This document shows positions 1-10,385 of a DNA stretch of 28,283 bases, in pieces. Position numbers and translations under genes: made by a program. The notes below the pieces were generated by a model, which saw only the letters and a list, made by a program, of their open reading frames with translations, had not been told where the DNA came from and made no database searches. The stretch's first letter is position 1, and the number at the start of each line of letters is the position of its first letter. This stretch comes from Fidelibacterota bacterium (lineage in GTDB: Bacteria > Marinisomatota > Marinisomatia > Marinisomatales > UBA1611): positions 13,087 through 41,369 of the forward strand of contig PBAR01000024.1 of the NCBI GenBank assembly GCA_002718285.1, in the 5' to 3' direction.

Positions 1-1341
<1,341 letters not shown>

Positions 1342-1356
1342 TTTAATACTAAAATT

Positions 1357-1396
1357 ATATAGTGCCATCAAATTTTAGATCCCGATGGCACTATAT
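1357..1396 (+). promoter_or_regulatory. Perfect 13-bp stem-loop between metY and metA
   Basis: The arms ATATAGTGCCATC (1357-1369) and GATGGCACTATAT (1384-1396) are exact reverse complements around a 14-base loop. No T-tract follows, so it is not a standard terminator on the plus strand. It ends 14 bases before the metA start and just ahead of that gene's Shine-Dalgarno (GAGGA, 1403-1407). Possible roles are transcript processing or stability between metY and metA, or control of metA translation. The structure is seen directly; the role is inference. Confidence 0.6.
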
Positions 1397-1410
1397 AGAT
1401 TAGAGGACTC

Positions 1411-2193
1411 ATGAGGATTGTTGTATTAAATCTAATGCCCAATAAAATTGAGACTGAAAATCAATTGAAAAAAAGTTTGGGTAATAATGACTACGATCTA
1501 GAATTTACCTTTTTACGAACTGCAACCTATCATTCCAAAAACTCTGACCCCGTTTACTTAGATGAAAATTATAAAATTATTGATGATATAATATCAGAAC
1601 ATTTTGAGGGGTTTATTTGCACTGGCGCACCAGTAGAAACACTTCCTTTCGAATCTGTATTGTATATGGATGAATTGACCCAAATTATTCAATGGGCCAG
1701 AAATAATACTATTTCATCCTATTATATATGTTGGGGTGCAAATGTAGCACTTTACTATTTCTATGGAATTGAAAAAGTTCTTTATGAAAAGAAATTTTCT
1801 GGTATTTATGATCATGAAATTCTGATACCAGATGCGAATCTTATGGATGGTCTTAGTGGCATAGTTAAAATGCCTGTTTCTAGATTTGCAGGTGTTAAAA
1901 AAGAAGATATAGATGCCGTGGAAGATTTAGAATTACTATTGTATTCAAGGCAATCTGGGCCCTGCCTTATAGCCAGTAAAACCTATAGTGAATATTTTAA
2001 TTTTAATCATTTTGAATATGATGCGGAGACACTTTCAAATGAATACCATCGTGACATAAAGAATGGGATGGAAATAGGTTTACCTCTTAATTATTTTCCA
2101 AATGATAATCCCGATCAAACCCCAATTAAATGCTGGGCAAACAATAGTACCCTTTTTTTTAATAATTGGCTTAAGAGTATGCAAAATAATTAA
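1411..2193 (+). CDS. metA: Homoserine O-acetyltransferase, MetA family, N-terminally short
   Basis: This enzyme activates homoserine by acylation, the first committed step of methionine synthesis. At 260 residues it lacks about 35 N-terminal residues of the usual MetA. An in-frame TAG at 1396-1398 leaves no room for them. With a constant offset of 35 to E. coli MetA, the catalytic residues are all present: C107 (in ICWGA), H200 and E202 (in HFEY). E76 in TGAPVE lies at the position (111) where Glu is known to favour acetyl-CoA and Gly succinyl-CoA, so I call it an acetyltransferase. This matches the adjacent metY. The start has GAGGA at 1403-1407. It is probably functional, since the core from NLMPNKIETE onward is intact. 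Confidence 0.87.
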   Translation: MRIVVLNLMPNKIETENQLKKSLGNNDYDLEFTFLRTATYHSKNSDPVYLDENYKIIDDIISEHFEGFICTGAPVETLPFESVLYMDELTQIIQWARNNTISSYYICWGANVALYYFYGIEKVLYEKKFSGIYDHEILIPDANLMDGLSGIVKMPVSRFAGVKKEDIDAVEDLELLLYSRQSGPCLIASKTYSEYFNFNHFEYDAETLSNEYHRDIKNGMEIGLPLNYFPNDNPDQTPIKCWANNSTLFFNNWLKSMQNN

Positions 2194-2247
2194 TCTTCAA
2201 GGAAAATAATTAAATATTTAAAATTTTGTTTCCCTAAAAAATCTTTT

Positions 2248-2277
2248 TTGAACTTTTTTTTATATATTTAGTAATGC
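2248..2277 (+). promoter_or_regulatory. Weak candidate promoter for the thr operon
   Basis: The 140-base gap between metA and thrA is very AT-rich. It holds TTGAAC (2248-2253), an 18-base spacer and TAATGC (2272-2277), a weak sigma-70-like pair. I see no convincing threonine leader peptide or attenuator hairpin. This AT content yields such matches easily, so the call is tentative. Confidence 0.25.
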
Positions 2278-2333
2278 AATAGCAGTACTTAATTCTAAGG
2301 TAAAAATATAATAATAATTAACATAGGCTTTCG

Positions 2334-4760
2334 TTGAAATTAAAAATATTGAAATTTGGAGGATCGTCCATTGCAGATACAGAAAAAATTCGCAATGTTG
2401 CCAATATTATATCCTATAATAATCGGAAGTATAAAATAGCCATAGTGATTTCTGCCTTAGGAAATGTGACAGATAAACTGAAAGAACTTTCGGAAACAGC
2501 GGCGTTAGGAAAATCAATAAAACAAAGATTTAATTCTTTGTACAGCAAACATCAACAATATCTAGATGATTTATTTCCACAAGTAAATGATAAAAAAAGT
2601 TATCTTGAAAAATATTTTCTTGAATTAAAAGCTGAACTTTCCTTAATTAGAAAAAAGAATCACATTAGTTCAAAAAGTAATGATAAAATCTTATCCTATG
2701 GTGAATTACTTTCTACTAAAATTTTATCACAATATTTATCCTTTATTGGTATTCCATCCGAGCAGCTAGATGCAAGAAAAGTTATTTTAACAAATAGCAA
2801 CTTTGGACATGCATATGTTCATTATCAAAAAACATTTCATAAAATCCGTTCTTATTACAAAAACCGAAAAAAAATACAAGTAATAACAGGTTTCTTAGGA
2901 GCTGACGAAAATGGAAAAACAACAACCCTGGGTCGAAGTGGATCAGATTATACTGCTTCGATCTTCGGGGCCGCATTAAATGCAAAAATAATTGAAATAT
3001 GGACAGATGTTGATGGAATTCTCTCTGCAAATCCTAAAATCGTTAAAAATGCCAGATCTATCACCAGAATAACATATGAAGAAGCAATGGAATTAGCACA
3101 TGCTGGTGCAAAAGTTATTTTTCCTCCTTCTATGATACCCGCACTTTATAAAAATATTCCAATCAATATAAAAAATACATTTAACCCAAAAGCGCCAGGG
3201 ACAATGATTGGAACAGACCGCGAAAATCTAAATGAAGTTGTTGTCGGAATATCATCTTTATCCAATATCTCCCTAATATTGCTTCAAGGTGCAGGCCTTG
3301 TCAGCTTAAAAGGTACAATCGGACGAATTTTTTCAAGTTTAGCAAAAGAAAAAATTAACATCCTACTCATTTCAATGGCATTCAGCGAACATTCCGTCTG
3401 TTTTGCAATAAAACCAAAGTATAATTCATCTGCGTTGAAAGCATTAAAAACTGAATTCAAAGATGAAATTAAACAAAAACAAATTGATAAAATTAAATTA
3501 GAAAATAAATTGTCACTTGTAGCAGTAGTTGGAGAGGGAATGCGCCAAAATCCAGGAGTTTCTGGTCGTGTCTTTTCCACTCTTGGCAATCATAATATCA
3601 GTATTATTTCTATTGCACAAGGTTCATCTGAGCGAAATATTTCTTTTATTGTTGATGATTCTAATGTTTCAAAAACCTTAAACGTCTTACATAATGAATT
3701 TTTTGGACCAAATGAAAACTTCGTATACATCTACTTATTAGGAATCGGTACTATCGGATCTGAACTTTTAAATATTATTAGCAATGTAAATTTGAAAAAT
3801 ATAAGAATCACTGCTTTGGGCAACACAAAAAAAATGATTCTAGATAAAGTTAGTATAAATCCAGATACCGCAATTGATCAATTAAACAAAAGTTCTACAT
3901 CAATCATTTTAGATCAATTTCTAAATCATAAAAGCTCTATATTAAACCAGAAAATATTTATCGACTGCACTGCAAGTAAATCCATTGCAAAAAAATATTT
4001 AGATATAATTAGTAGAGGTTTTTCGGTAGTTACAGCAAACAAAATTGCTAACACTCTGGATTATGATTACTACAATGCTATTCGAAAAGCGGCGAAAGAA
4101 AAACAAGTTGATTTTCAATACGAAACAAATGTAGGTGCGGGACTACCTATTATTAAAACAATCCAAGAATTACAGAAAAGTGGGGATGAAATTCTGGAAA
4201 TAAAGGGTATTTTATCTGGTACATTAAGCTATTTATTTAATAGCTTCGACGGGATTAATACTTTTAGCTCACTAGTCAGTTCTGCAAAAGATAAAGGTTT
4301 TACTGAGCCAGATCCTAGGGATGATTTAAATGGCATGGATGTGGCAAAAAAAATATTAATACTGGCCCGTGAAACCGGTGCTAAATTAAACCTTGAAAAT
4401 GTTTCTGTTGAAAGTTTAATACCAAAAGATTTAGATCCAGATATATCTATCGATGAGTTTTTAATTCAGCTTTCCAAATTTGATTCATTTTACCATAATC
4501 GTTTTATAGATGCAGAAACCAGCCAGAAAGTTTTACGTTATATCGGCTCCTGGGATGGGAAAGAGGCTAAAGTAGGCTTGGAAGCCGTAAACCAAAAAAG
4601 TCCATTTTATTACCAGAAAGAAAGTGAAAATATTATAATTTTAAAAACAAAATTGTATAATGAAGAGCCTCTAGTAATTAAAGGTTATGGAGCCGGTGCC
4701 AAGGTTACAGCAACAGGTATTCTTCAAGATATTCAAGCATGTATAATGAATAGTAGATGA
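2334..4760 (+). CDS. thrA: Bifunctional aspartokinase / homoserine dehydrogenase
   Basis: An 808-residue fusion catalysing aspartate phosphorylation and, later in the same pathway, NAD(P)H-dependent reduction of aspartate semialdehyde to homoserine. The kinase domain (about 1-295) begins KFGGSSIAD and contains GRSGSDYTA (200-208) and EIWTDVDG (221-228). Paired ACT regulatory domains fill about 310-460, the usual threonine feedback site. The dehydrogenase domain starts at about 465 with the nucleotide loop GIGTIGSE (470-477), then VTANK (566-570), NVGAGLP (599-605) and GILSGTLSY (625-633). The TTG start at 2334 is chosen because the kinase motif follows directly. Its Shine-Dalgarno is weak. 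The stop overlaps the asd start as ATGA, implying coupled translation. Confidence 0.94.
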   Translation: MKLKILKFGGSSIADTEKIRNVANIISYNNRKYKIAIVISALGNVTDKLKELSETAALGKSIKQRFNSLYSKHQQYLDDLFPQVNDKKSYLEKYFLELKAELSLIRKKNHISSKSNDKILSYGELLSTKILSQYLSFIGIPSEQLDARKVILTNSNFGHAYVHYQKTFHKIRSYYKNRKKIQVITGFLGADENGKTTTLGRSGSDYTASIFGAALNAKIIEIWTDVDGILSANPKIVKNARSITRITYEEAMELAHAGAKVIFPPSMIPALYKNIPINIKNTFNPKAPGTMIGTDRENLNEVVVGISSLSNISLILLQGAGLVSLKGTIGRIFSSLAKEKINILLISMAFSEHSVCFAIKPKYNSSALKALKTEFKDEIKQKQIDKIKLENKLSLVAVVGEGMRQNPGVSGRVFSTLGNHNISIISIAQGSSERNISFIVDDSNVSKTLNVLHNEFFGPNENFVYIYLLGIGTIGSELLNIISNVNLKNIRITALGNTKKMILDKVSINPDTAIDQLNKSSTSIILDQFLNHKSSILNQKIFIDCTASKSIAKKYLDIISRGFSVVTANKIANTLDYDYYNAIRKAAKEKQVDFQYETNVGAGLPIIKTIQELQKSGDEILEIKGILSGTLSYLFNSFDGINTFSSLVSSAKDKGFTEPDPRDDLNGMDVAKKILILARETGAKLNLENVSVESLIPKDLDPDISIDEFLIQLSKFDSFYHNRFIDAETSQKVLRYIGSWDGKEAKVGLEAVNQKSPFYYQKESENIIILKTKLYNEEPLVIKGYGAGAKVTATGILQDIQACIMNSR

Positions 4761-5863
4761 ATAAAAAAATCAAAGTCAGTATATTGGGTGCTACTGGGAT
4801 GGTTGGTCAAAATTATGTACGATTGCTCAATAATCATCCTTGGTTTGAAATCATTGATGTAGCCGCTTCACCACGATCAAAAGGAAAAACATACAATGAA
4901 GCAATAGGTAAAAACTGGTTAATGCCAGATCCAATACCGCCTTTAGTTCGTAATTTGAAAGTACGGGATGCACGTGATTTTGATAGTATTAAAAAAAATG
5001 TTGCTTGTGTTTTTTCTGCTATAGATCTACCAAAAAAAGAAATACGAGAATTAGAATTCAAATATGCAAAAGCTGGTTTTCCCATAATTAGTAATAATTC
5101 TGCTCATCGATGGACTGATGATGTCCCTATGATTATCCCTGAAATAAATCCAGATCATGCAAATGTAATCTCGCTTCAGCAATCTTTGCGCAATTTCCCT
5201 TCTAGTGGATTTGTGGCAGTAAAACCAAATTGTTCAATTCAATCCTACCTTATTGCTTTGCATGCTCTCGATGCATCAGGTTTTCCTATAGATAAAGTTC
5301 AAGTTACTACACTACAAGCTCTTTCCGGAGGTGGACATTCAACAATTATTTCCCCTGAATTTGAAATGAATGTTGTTCCCTATATTGATGAGGAAGAACA
5401 AAAAACTGAAAATGAACCATTAAAAATATTAGGTCATATAAGAGATAATGGGATTCAAAATACAAACAGGATGCAAATATCAGCTACCTGTACAAGAGTC
5501 CCTGTGATTGATGGTCATATGGCTATTGTTTATTTTCAATTCAAAGATAAAAAATTATCTATTGAAAGAATTAAATCAATCTGGAGCAAATTCAAAGGAA
5601 TTCCTCAAATCAATAAATTTCCTTCAAGCCCAAATAGACCTATTATATATATGAATGAAGAAAATCGTCCTCAGCCCAAACTGGACCGAGATCTTGAAAA
5701 TGGAATGGCTCTAACAATTGGGCGATTAGAAAAAGATAAAATTTTTGATTTTCGATTTGTAGCATTATCACATAATACTGTTAGAGGCGCTGCTGGCGGT
5801 GCTATTCTAATGGCAGAATTATTAGTACATAAAGGATATATTAATGCCGAAAAAATCAATTAA
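4757..5863 (+). CDS. asd: Aspartate-semialdehyde dehydrogenase, archaeal/fungal type
   Basis: Reduces aspartyl phosphate to aspartate semialdehyde with NADPH, between the two activities of ThrA. The 368-residue protein has the nucleotide loop GATGMVG (11-17), the catalytic cysteine C159 in PNCSIQSY and the catalytic histidine H254 in VPVIDGH. The NNSAHRW and LQALSGGGHS segments mark the archaeal/fungal subfamily rather than the E. coli type. It overlaps thrA by four bases (ATGA) and thrB by twenty, so it is a central gene of one operon. Confidence 0.93.
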   Translation: MNKKIKVSILGATGMVGQNYVRLLNNHPWFEIIDVAASPRSKGKTYNEAIGKNWLMPDPIPPLVRNLKVRDARDFDSIKKNVACVFSAIDLPKKEIRELEFKYAKAGFPIISNNSAHRWTDDVPMIIPEINPDHANVISLQQSLRNFPSSGFVAVKPNCSIQSYLIALHALDASGFPIDKVQVTTLQALSGGGHSTIISPEFEMNVVPYIDEEEQKTENEPLKILGHIRDNGIQNTNRMQISATCTRVPVIDGHMAIVYFQFKDKKLSIERIKSIWSKFKGIPQINKFPSSPNRPIIYMNEENRPQPKLDRDLENGMALTIGRLEKDKIFDFRFVALSHNTVRGAAGGAILMAELLVHKGYINAEKIN

Positions 5864-6779
5864 AGTTCAAGCAACAGCTACTGTTGCTAATGTTTCATGT
5901 GGCTTTGACTGTATAGGATATGCTACTTCAAATCCATTAGATACTGTAACAATTACCAAAAACAATAAAACCGAAATTGAAATAGTTTTATATGGGGAAA
6001 AATCAGATTCCATTCCAACTGATCCAGAGAAAAATACAGCAGGGAAAGCAGTTCAATCATATTTAAATACTATAAATCATTCCAAGGGGTGTTTAATAGA
6101 AATAGAAAAAGGTATTCCTCCTGGCAGCGGGATTGGATCGAGCGCAGCCAGTGCGGCAGCAGCATTGGTAGGTATCAATGAGCTTATGGATAAACCTCTA
6201 TCAACAAAAGAACTATTGATGCATGGTATGGCGGGAGAAGCAGTAGCATCCGGAGCGTTTCACGCAGATAATATTGCTCCTGCTTTACTTGGAGGCATAA
6301 TCTTGGTACGTAGCTATGAGCCTCTTGATATCTTGAATTTACCTGTCCCTAAAAACCTATATAGTACTACAGTGCTTCCTGACTTTTCAATCAATACTAA
6401 AGAAGCACGAAGAATGCTACCTAAGCGCGTTCCTTTAAAATCTGCTGTTGCTCAAGCAGGAAACCTAGCAGGGTTCACTTTGGGTCTTCACAATGGAGAT
6501 TTAGATTTATTAAAAAGGTCCATGACAGACCAATTTGCTGAACCAGTTCGTGCTAAACTAATTCCAGGCTACAATGCAATCCAGAAAGCTGCTATTGAAA
6601 GTGGAGCTATCGGATGTGGAATCTCTGGATCAGGACCTGCCTTATTTGCTTTATGTGATTCTGAAAATAGATCTAAAGATGTTGCCATTGCAATGGTTGA
6701 AACTTTCAAAAAAAACGGTCTGAACAGTACTGCATATCGATCACCTATTCACTGTTTCCCTCCAGCGATAATTAACTAA
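5844..6779 (+). CDS. thrB: Homoserine kinase
   Basis: A GHMP-family kinase of 311 residues, the usual length, phosphorylating homoserine for threonine synthesis. The N-terminal pattern TATVANVSCGFDCIGYA and the ATP-binding glycine/serine loop GIPPGSGIGSS (90-100) are diagnostic. CGISGSGPALFAL near the C-terminus is the third GHMP motif. The ATG lies inside the end of asd (20-base overlap), with AAAGGA at 5831-5836 as ribosome binding site. It is followed four bases later by thrC. Confidence 0.94.
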   Translation: MPKKSIKVQATATVANVSCGFDCIGYATSNPLDTVTITKNNKTEIEIVLYGEKSDSIPTDPEKNTAGKAVQSYLNTINHSKGCLIEIEKGIPPGSGIGSSAASAAAALVGINELMDKPLSTKELLMHGMAGEAVASGAFHADNIAPALLGGIILVRSYEPLDILNLPVPKNLYSTTVLPDFSINTKEARRMLPKRVPLKSAVAQAGNLAGFTLGLHNGDLDLLKRSMTDQFAEPVRAKLIPGYNAIQKAAIESGAIGCGISGSGPALFALCDSENRSKDVAIAMVETFKKNGLNSTAYRSPIHCFPPAIIN

Positions 6780-6783
6780 AATT

Positions 6784-8061
6784 ATGCGCTATTACAGCAC
6801 AAACCAAAAATCCCCTTCTGTCGGATTTAGAGAAGCACTATTTAAAGGTCTAGCTCCTGATAAAGGCTTATACCTTCCAGAATCCATTCCATCATTTGAA
6901 ACTTCTTTTTTTAAAAATGAAATGACCTATACTGAACTTGCGACAGAAATGATTCAACCTTTTGTATCTGAATATATCTCGGAACCAAAACTCGCTGAAA
7001 TTTGCAATACTGCTTTTACATTTGATATTCCTCTTATTTGCTTAAATGATAACATTTATTTATTAGAATTATTTCATGGACCAACTATGGCATTTAAAGA
7101 TTTTGCTGCAAGATTTATGGCGCGCTGCATGGAATACTTGCTATCGGAAAAAATCACAATATTGGTTGCTACATCTGGCGATACTGGCGGTGCTGTAGCA
7201 AATGGGTTTTTAGGTCTGGAAGGGATCAATGTTGTTATTTTATATCCAGCTGGGCGTGTAAGCGAAATACAGGAAAAACAATTAACAACTTATAAAGGTA
7301 ATATTACTGCACTTGAAGTAAATGGGAGTTTTGATGATTGTCAAAAAATGGTAAAAGATGCTTTTCTTGATAAAACGTTATCCCGAAAACTTAATCTTAG
7401 CTCTGCTAATTCCATTAATATCGCCCGCCTGCTTCCACAGTCTGTTTATTATGCTTGGGCATGGAAACATGTGAATTCCAACCAACCAACTATATTTAGT
7501 GTACCCAGTGGAAATTTTGGTAATCTCACTGGAGGTATATTTGCTAAACATATGGGACTCCCCATACAAAAATTTATTGCCGCAACGAATGCAAATAACG
7601 TATTTCCTCAATATTTAAAAACAGGAAAATTCAATAGTATCCCATCTAAGGAAACTATCTCCAATGCGATGGATGTTGGGAATCCAAGTAATTTTGATCG
7701 CATCATAAAAATTTATGATGAAAATAGAAATGATATTCAGAATGATATTATTAGTTGGAGCTTTAAAGATAGAACGACAAAATATATTATTAAGTCAATA
7801 CATAATAATTTTAATTATTTAGTAGATCCGCATACAGCGGTAGGCATATCAGGTATAGAAAAATATAAAAAGAAAATAAATACAGATTTTAATTATATTG
7901 CCATAGCGACAGCACACCCTGCAAAATTTATCCAAGTGATGAAACCAATTATTAATAAAGAGATTACAATACCAAAACAGCTTCAAAAATCAATGGAAAA
8001 AGAAAAAAATAGTATTAGAATTCCTGCCTCGTGTTCATCTTTAAAAGATTTTTTGATCTAG
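6784..8061 (+). CDS. thrC: Threonine synthase
   Basis: A PLP enzyme of 425 residues converting O-phosphohomoserine to threonine. It is the E. coli/fungal-type form, starting MRYYSTNQKSPSVGFREAL. The PLP lysine is K105 in GPTMAFKDFAARF. Phosphate-binding and substrate motifs follow in ATSGDTGGAVANGF and VPSGNFGNLTGG. It starts four bases after thrB and ends 16 bases before the metB-like gene, so thrA-asd-thrB-thrC-metB reads as one transcription unit. Confidence 0.94.
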   Translation: MRYYSTNQKSPSVGFREALFKGLAPDKGLYLPESIPSFETSFFKNEMTYTELATEMIQPFVSEYISEPKLAEICNTAFTFDIPLICLNDNIYLLELFHGPTMAFKDFAARFMARCMEYLLSEKITILVATSGDTGGAVANGFLGLEGINVVILYPAGRVSEIQEKQLTTYKGNITALEVNGSFDDCQKMVKDAFLDKTLSRKLNLSSANSINIARLLPQSVYYAWAWKHVNSNQPTIFSVPSGNFGNLTGGIFAKHMGLPIQKFIAATNANNVFPQYLKTGKFNSIPSKETISNAMDVGNPSNFDRIIKIYDENRNDIQNDIISWSFKDRTTKYIIKSIHNNFNYLVDPHTAVGISGIEKYKKKINTDFNYIAIATAHPAKFIQVMKPIINKEITIPKQLQKSMEKEKNSIRIPASCSSLKDFLI

Positions 8062-8077
8062 AGATAAAGGAAATAAA

Positions 8078-9220
8078 ATGAAATTTGATACCAAAGTATT
8101 ACATGCGGCAATTAAACCAGAACCAGTTACAGGATCCATACTGCCACCACTTCACCAAACGGCAACTTATGTCCTTGAAGAAGTTGGAAAGGATAAAGGT
8201 TTTGATTATACAAGATCCGCAAATCCAACTCGGCAAATGATGGAAGAACATCTTGCTGCTCTTGATAGCGGTAAATACGGGGTTGCATATTCTAGTGGGA
8301 TGGCAGCTGTTGATAGCTGTTTAAAATTATTAAAGTCTGGAGACCATGTAATCTGTTCTGACGACGTTTATGGTGGTGTATCAAGACATTTTAACCAGAT
8401 TTTGGTTAATTATGATTTACATTTTACTTACGTAGACACATCTTATCCCGAAAATATTGAGGCTGCAATACAGCCTGAAACAAAAATGATATGGGTGGAA
8501 ACACCTACTAATCCCTTATTAAAAATAACTGACCTGGATGCTGTATCAAAAATTGCTAAAAATCACAATTTGCTTTTTGGTATAGATACAACTTTTGCGA
8601 CACCAGTATTTCTAAGACCTCTGGAATATGGTGCTGATCTAGTGATGCATAGTACTACAAAATATCTTAGTGGTCATAACCAGTTAATAGGAGGCATTGT
8701 AATAACAAATAGAGAAGACCTATTTGACCAGCTGAAATTTGTTCAAAAAACAATAGGGTCAGTACCTAGTCCTTTCGATTGCTGGCTTACCATTTTAGGA
8801 ATAAAAACTCTTGATTTACGAATGAAAAAACATGCAGAAAATGCCCAACAAGTTGCTGAATTTTTAGAAAATCATCCAAAAATTTCTAGAGTAAGCTATC
8901 CAGGATTATCTTCCCATCCGATGCATCATGTCGCAAAAGACCAGATGAGTGGTTTTAGCGGCATGATTTCATTTGAATTAACTGGTGGTATACCAGCTGG
9001 TAAAACACTAATGAATTCCGTTAGATTAGCCCAACTAGCTGAAAGTCTTGGTTCTGTTGAAACTATGATTACCCACCCTGCAACAATGACTCATGCTGAA
9101 GTACCAAAAGAAGAACGTGTAGCAAGAGGCCTAACAGATGGTCTTGTCCGCATATCTATTGGTATCGAGAATGTGAATGATATAATCTATGATCTTGAAA
9201 CTGCATTAGATAATTCATAG
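8078..9220 (+). CDS. metB: Cystathionine gamma-synthase / gamma-lyase family enzyme (MetB-like)
   Basis: A 380-residue PLP enzyme of the Cys/Met family, shorter than MetY and typical of transsulfuration enzymes. The PLP lysine is K195 in HSTTKYLSGH. Active-site residues include D43, Y44 and R46 in GFDYTRSANPTR. Asp at position 43 matches E. coli cystathionine gamma-synthase, where gamma-lyases often have Glu. The C-terminal AESLGSVETMITHPATMTHA is shared by both. The start has AAAGGA at 8067-8072. It is the last gene of the thr cluster. It could make cystathionine from cysteine and acyl-homoserine, or degrade cystathionine to cysteine; sequence alone does not settle this. I see no cystathionine beta-lyase here. 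Confidence 0.82.
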   Translation: MKFDTKVLHAAIKPEPVTGSILPPLHQTATYVLEEVGKDKGFDYTRSANPTRQMMEEHLAALDSGKYGVAYSSGMAAVDSCLKLLKSGDHVICSDDVYGGVSRHFNQILVNYDLHFTYVDTSYPENIEAAIQPETKMIWVETPTNPLLKITDLDAVSKIAKNHNLLFGIDTTFATPVFLRPLEYGADLVMHSTTKYLSGHNQLIGGIVITNREDLFDQLKFVQKTIGSVPSPFDCWLTILGIKTLDLRMKKHAENAQQVAEFLENHPKISRVSYPGLSSHPMHHVAKDQMSGFSGMISFELTGGIPAGKTLMNSVRLAQLAESLGSVETMITHPATMTHAEVPKEERVARGLTDGLVRISIGIENVNDIIYDLETALDNS

Positions 9221-9234
9221 TAGAAATATTCCTA

Positions 9235-9280
9235 AAAAAGGTAAAAAGTCATTGTGGCAATAAACTTTTCATCTTTTTTT
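9235..9280. terminator. Bidirectional rho-independent terminator between metB and glnA
   Basis: Arms at 9235-9249 and 9264-9278 pair over 15 positions with one mismatch and one G-U pair, and a small inner stem ATTG/CAAT. A run of seven T lies at its plus-strand end and six A at its start, so it can stop both the plus-strand thr-metB transcript and the minus-strand lrp-glnA transcript. The two units converge here. Confidence 0.8.
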
Positions 9281-9356
9281 CTAATTAGAAAAAATTTCAA
9301 TATTATCTATTTTACAATAACACAGATGGACCTTTTTTGATTAAATATTTATCCTT

Positions 9357-10367
9357 TTAGTCGCATGTAGTCTCGATCAACGCTGCACAAACCCTATAAG
9401 GGTCCATATTCGCTGAAGGGCGACGATCTTCTAAATATCCATGTCCATTATTAGCTGTAGCCATGGGTATGCGAATAGAAGCTCCTCTATCGCTTACACC
9501 ATATCGAAATTCTTTAATGGAGCAAGTTTCATGCAGTCCTGTAAGTCGTTCTTCATTATGTGCACCATAAATTTCAATATGTTTTTCATGATTTTTTCCT
9601 AGAGCTTCACAAGCTGCTTCAATCACCTTAATTCCTCCTTTTTCTCGCATAGCTTTGGTACTGAAATTCGTATGTGCACCTGCTCCATTCCAGTCACCTT
9701 TAACAGGTTTAGGATGCAGAGTTGCACTTACTCCATATTCTTCAGAAATACGATACAAAAGCCATCGACTGATCCATAATTGATCAGCAACATCAAGTGG
9801 TCCTAATGGTCCAACTTGATATTCCCACTGCCCAGGCATTACTTCCGCATTAATGCCCGAAATTTCTATCCCTGCATCAATACATAGTTCTAAATGTTCT
9901 TCAACAATATCACGACCGTATACTTCATCTGCACCAACACCGCAATAAAATGGTCCCTGAGGAGCTGGATATCCACCTTCAGGCCAACCAAGAGGAACGC
10001 GTCCTTGGAAAAACGTATATTCTTGTTCTATACCAAACCAGCACTGCTGATCCGCGTGTTTTTCAGCGATATCTCTTAGTTGAGCCCTAGTATTTGATTC
10101 ATGGACGGATCCATCTGGGTTGAATACTTCACACATCACTAATAAATTATCTCCACCTCGGATAGGATCCTGTATATAGGACACAGGCTTTAGCATACAG
10201 TCACTATCTTCACCAGCCGCCTGCATCGTACTAGACCCATCAAAACCCCAATCAGGTAAATCTGAAATATCGCCTATTGGACCTTTAATTATTTTTGTCT
10301 TAGATCTAAGTTTCTGTGTTGGCTGATGACCATCCATCCATATATATTCAATTTTTATTTTGCCCAC
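9357..10367 (-). CDS. glnA: Glutamine synthetase, type II (eukaryote-like)
   Basis: Makes glutamine from glutamate, ammonia and ATP. At 336 residues it is far shorter than bacterial GSI (about 470) and matches GSII. Visible motifs are IEYIWMDGHQPTQKLRSKT (6-24), WGFDGSSTMQA (40-50), metal-binding E114 and E116 in FGIEQEYTF, NAEVMPGQWEYQVGP, and GAHTNFST. The end region DRGASIRIPMATAN holds the ATP/glutamate-binding arginines. The GSI adenylylation loop is absent, so control is probably transcriptional through the Lrp gene just upstream. The start is GTG at 10367-10365 with AAGGA nine bases before it; no ATG fits better. It lies 18 bases after the regulator in the same direction. Confidence 0.93.
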   Translation of the reverse strand: MGKIKIEYIWMDGHQPTQKLRSKTKIIKGPIGDISDLPDWGFDGSSTMQAAGEDSDCMLKPVSYIQDPIRGGDNLLVMCEVFNPDGSVHESNTRAQLRDIAEKHADQQCWFGIEQEYTFFQGRVPLGWPEGGYPAPQGPFYCGVGADEVYGRDIVEEHLELCIDAGIEISGINAEVMPGQWEYQVGPLGPLDVADQLWISRWLLYRISEEYGVSATLHPKPVKGDWNGAGAHTNFSTKAMREKGGIKVIEAACEALGKNHEKHIEIYGAHNEERLTGLHETCSIKEFRYGVSDRGASIRIPMATANNGHGYLEDRRPSANMDPYRVCAALIETTCD

Positions 10368-10385
10368 TTGGTTTTTTCCTTATAA

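Noticed and set aside
2200..2245. Terminator hairpin after metA (AAGGAAA with TTTCCCT)
   Set aside because: The stem is short and mismatched, and the T-rich stretches are not adjacent to a stable stem.
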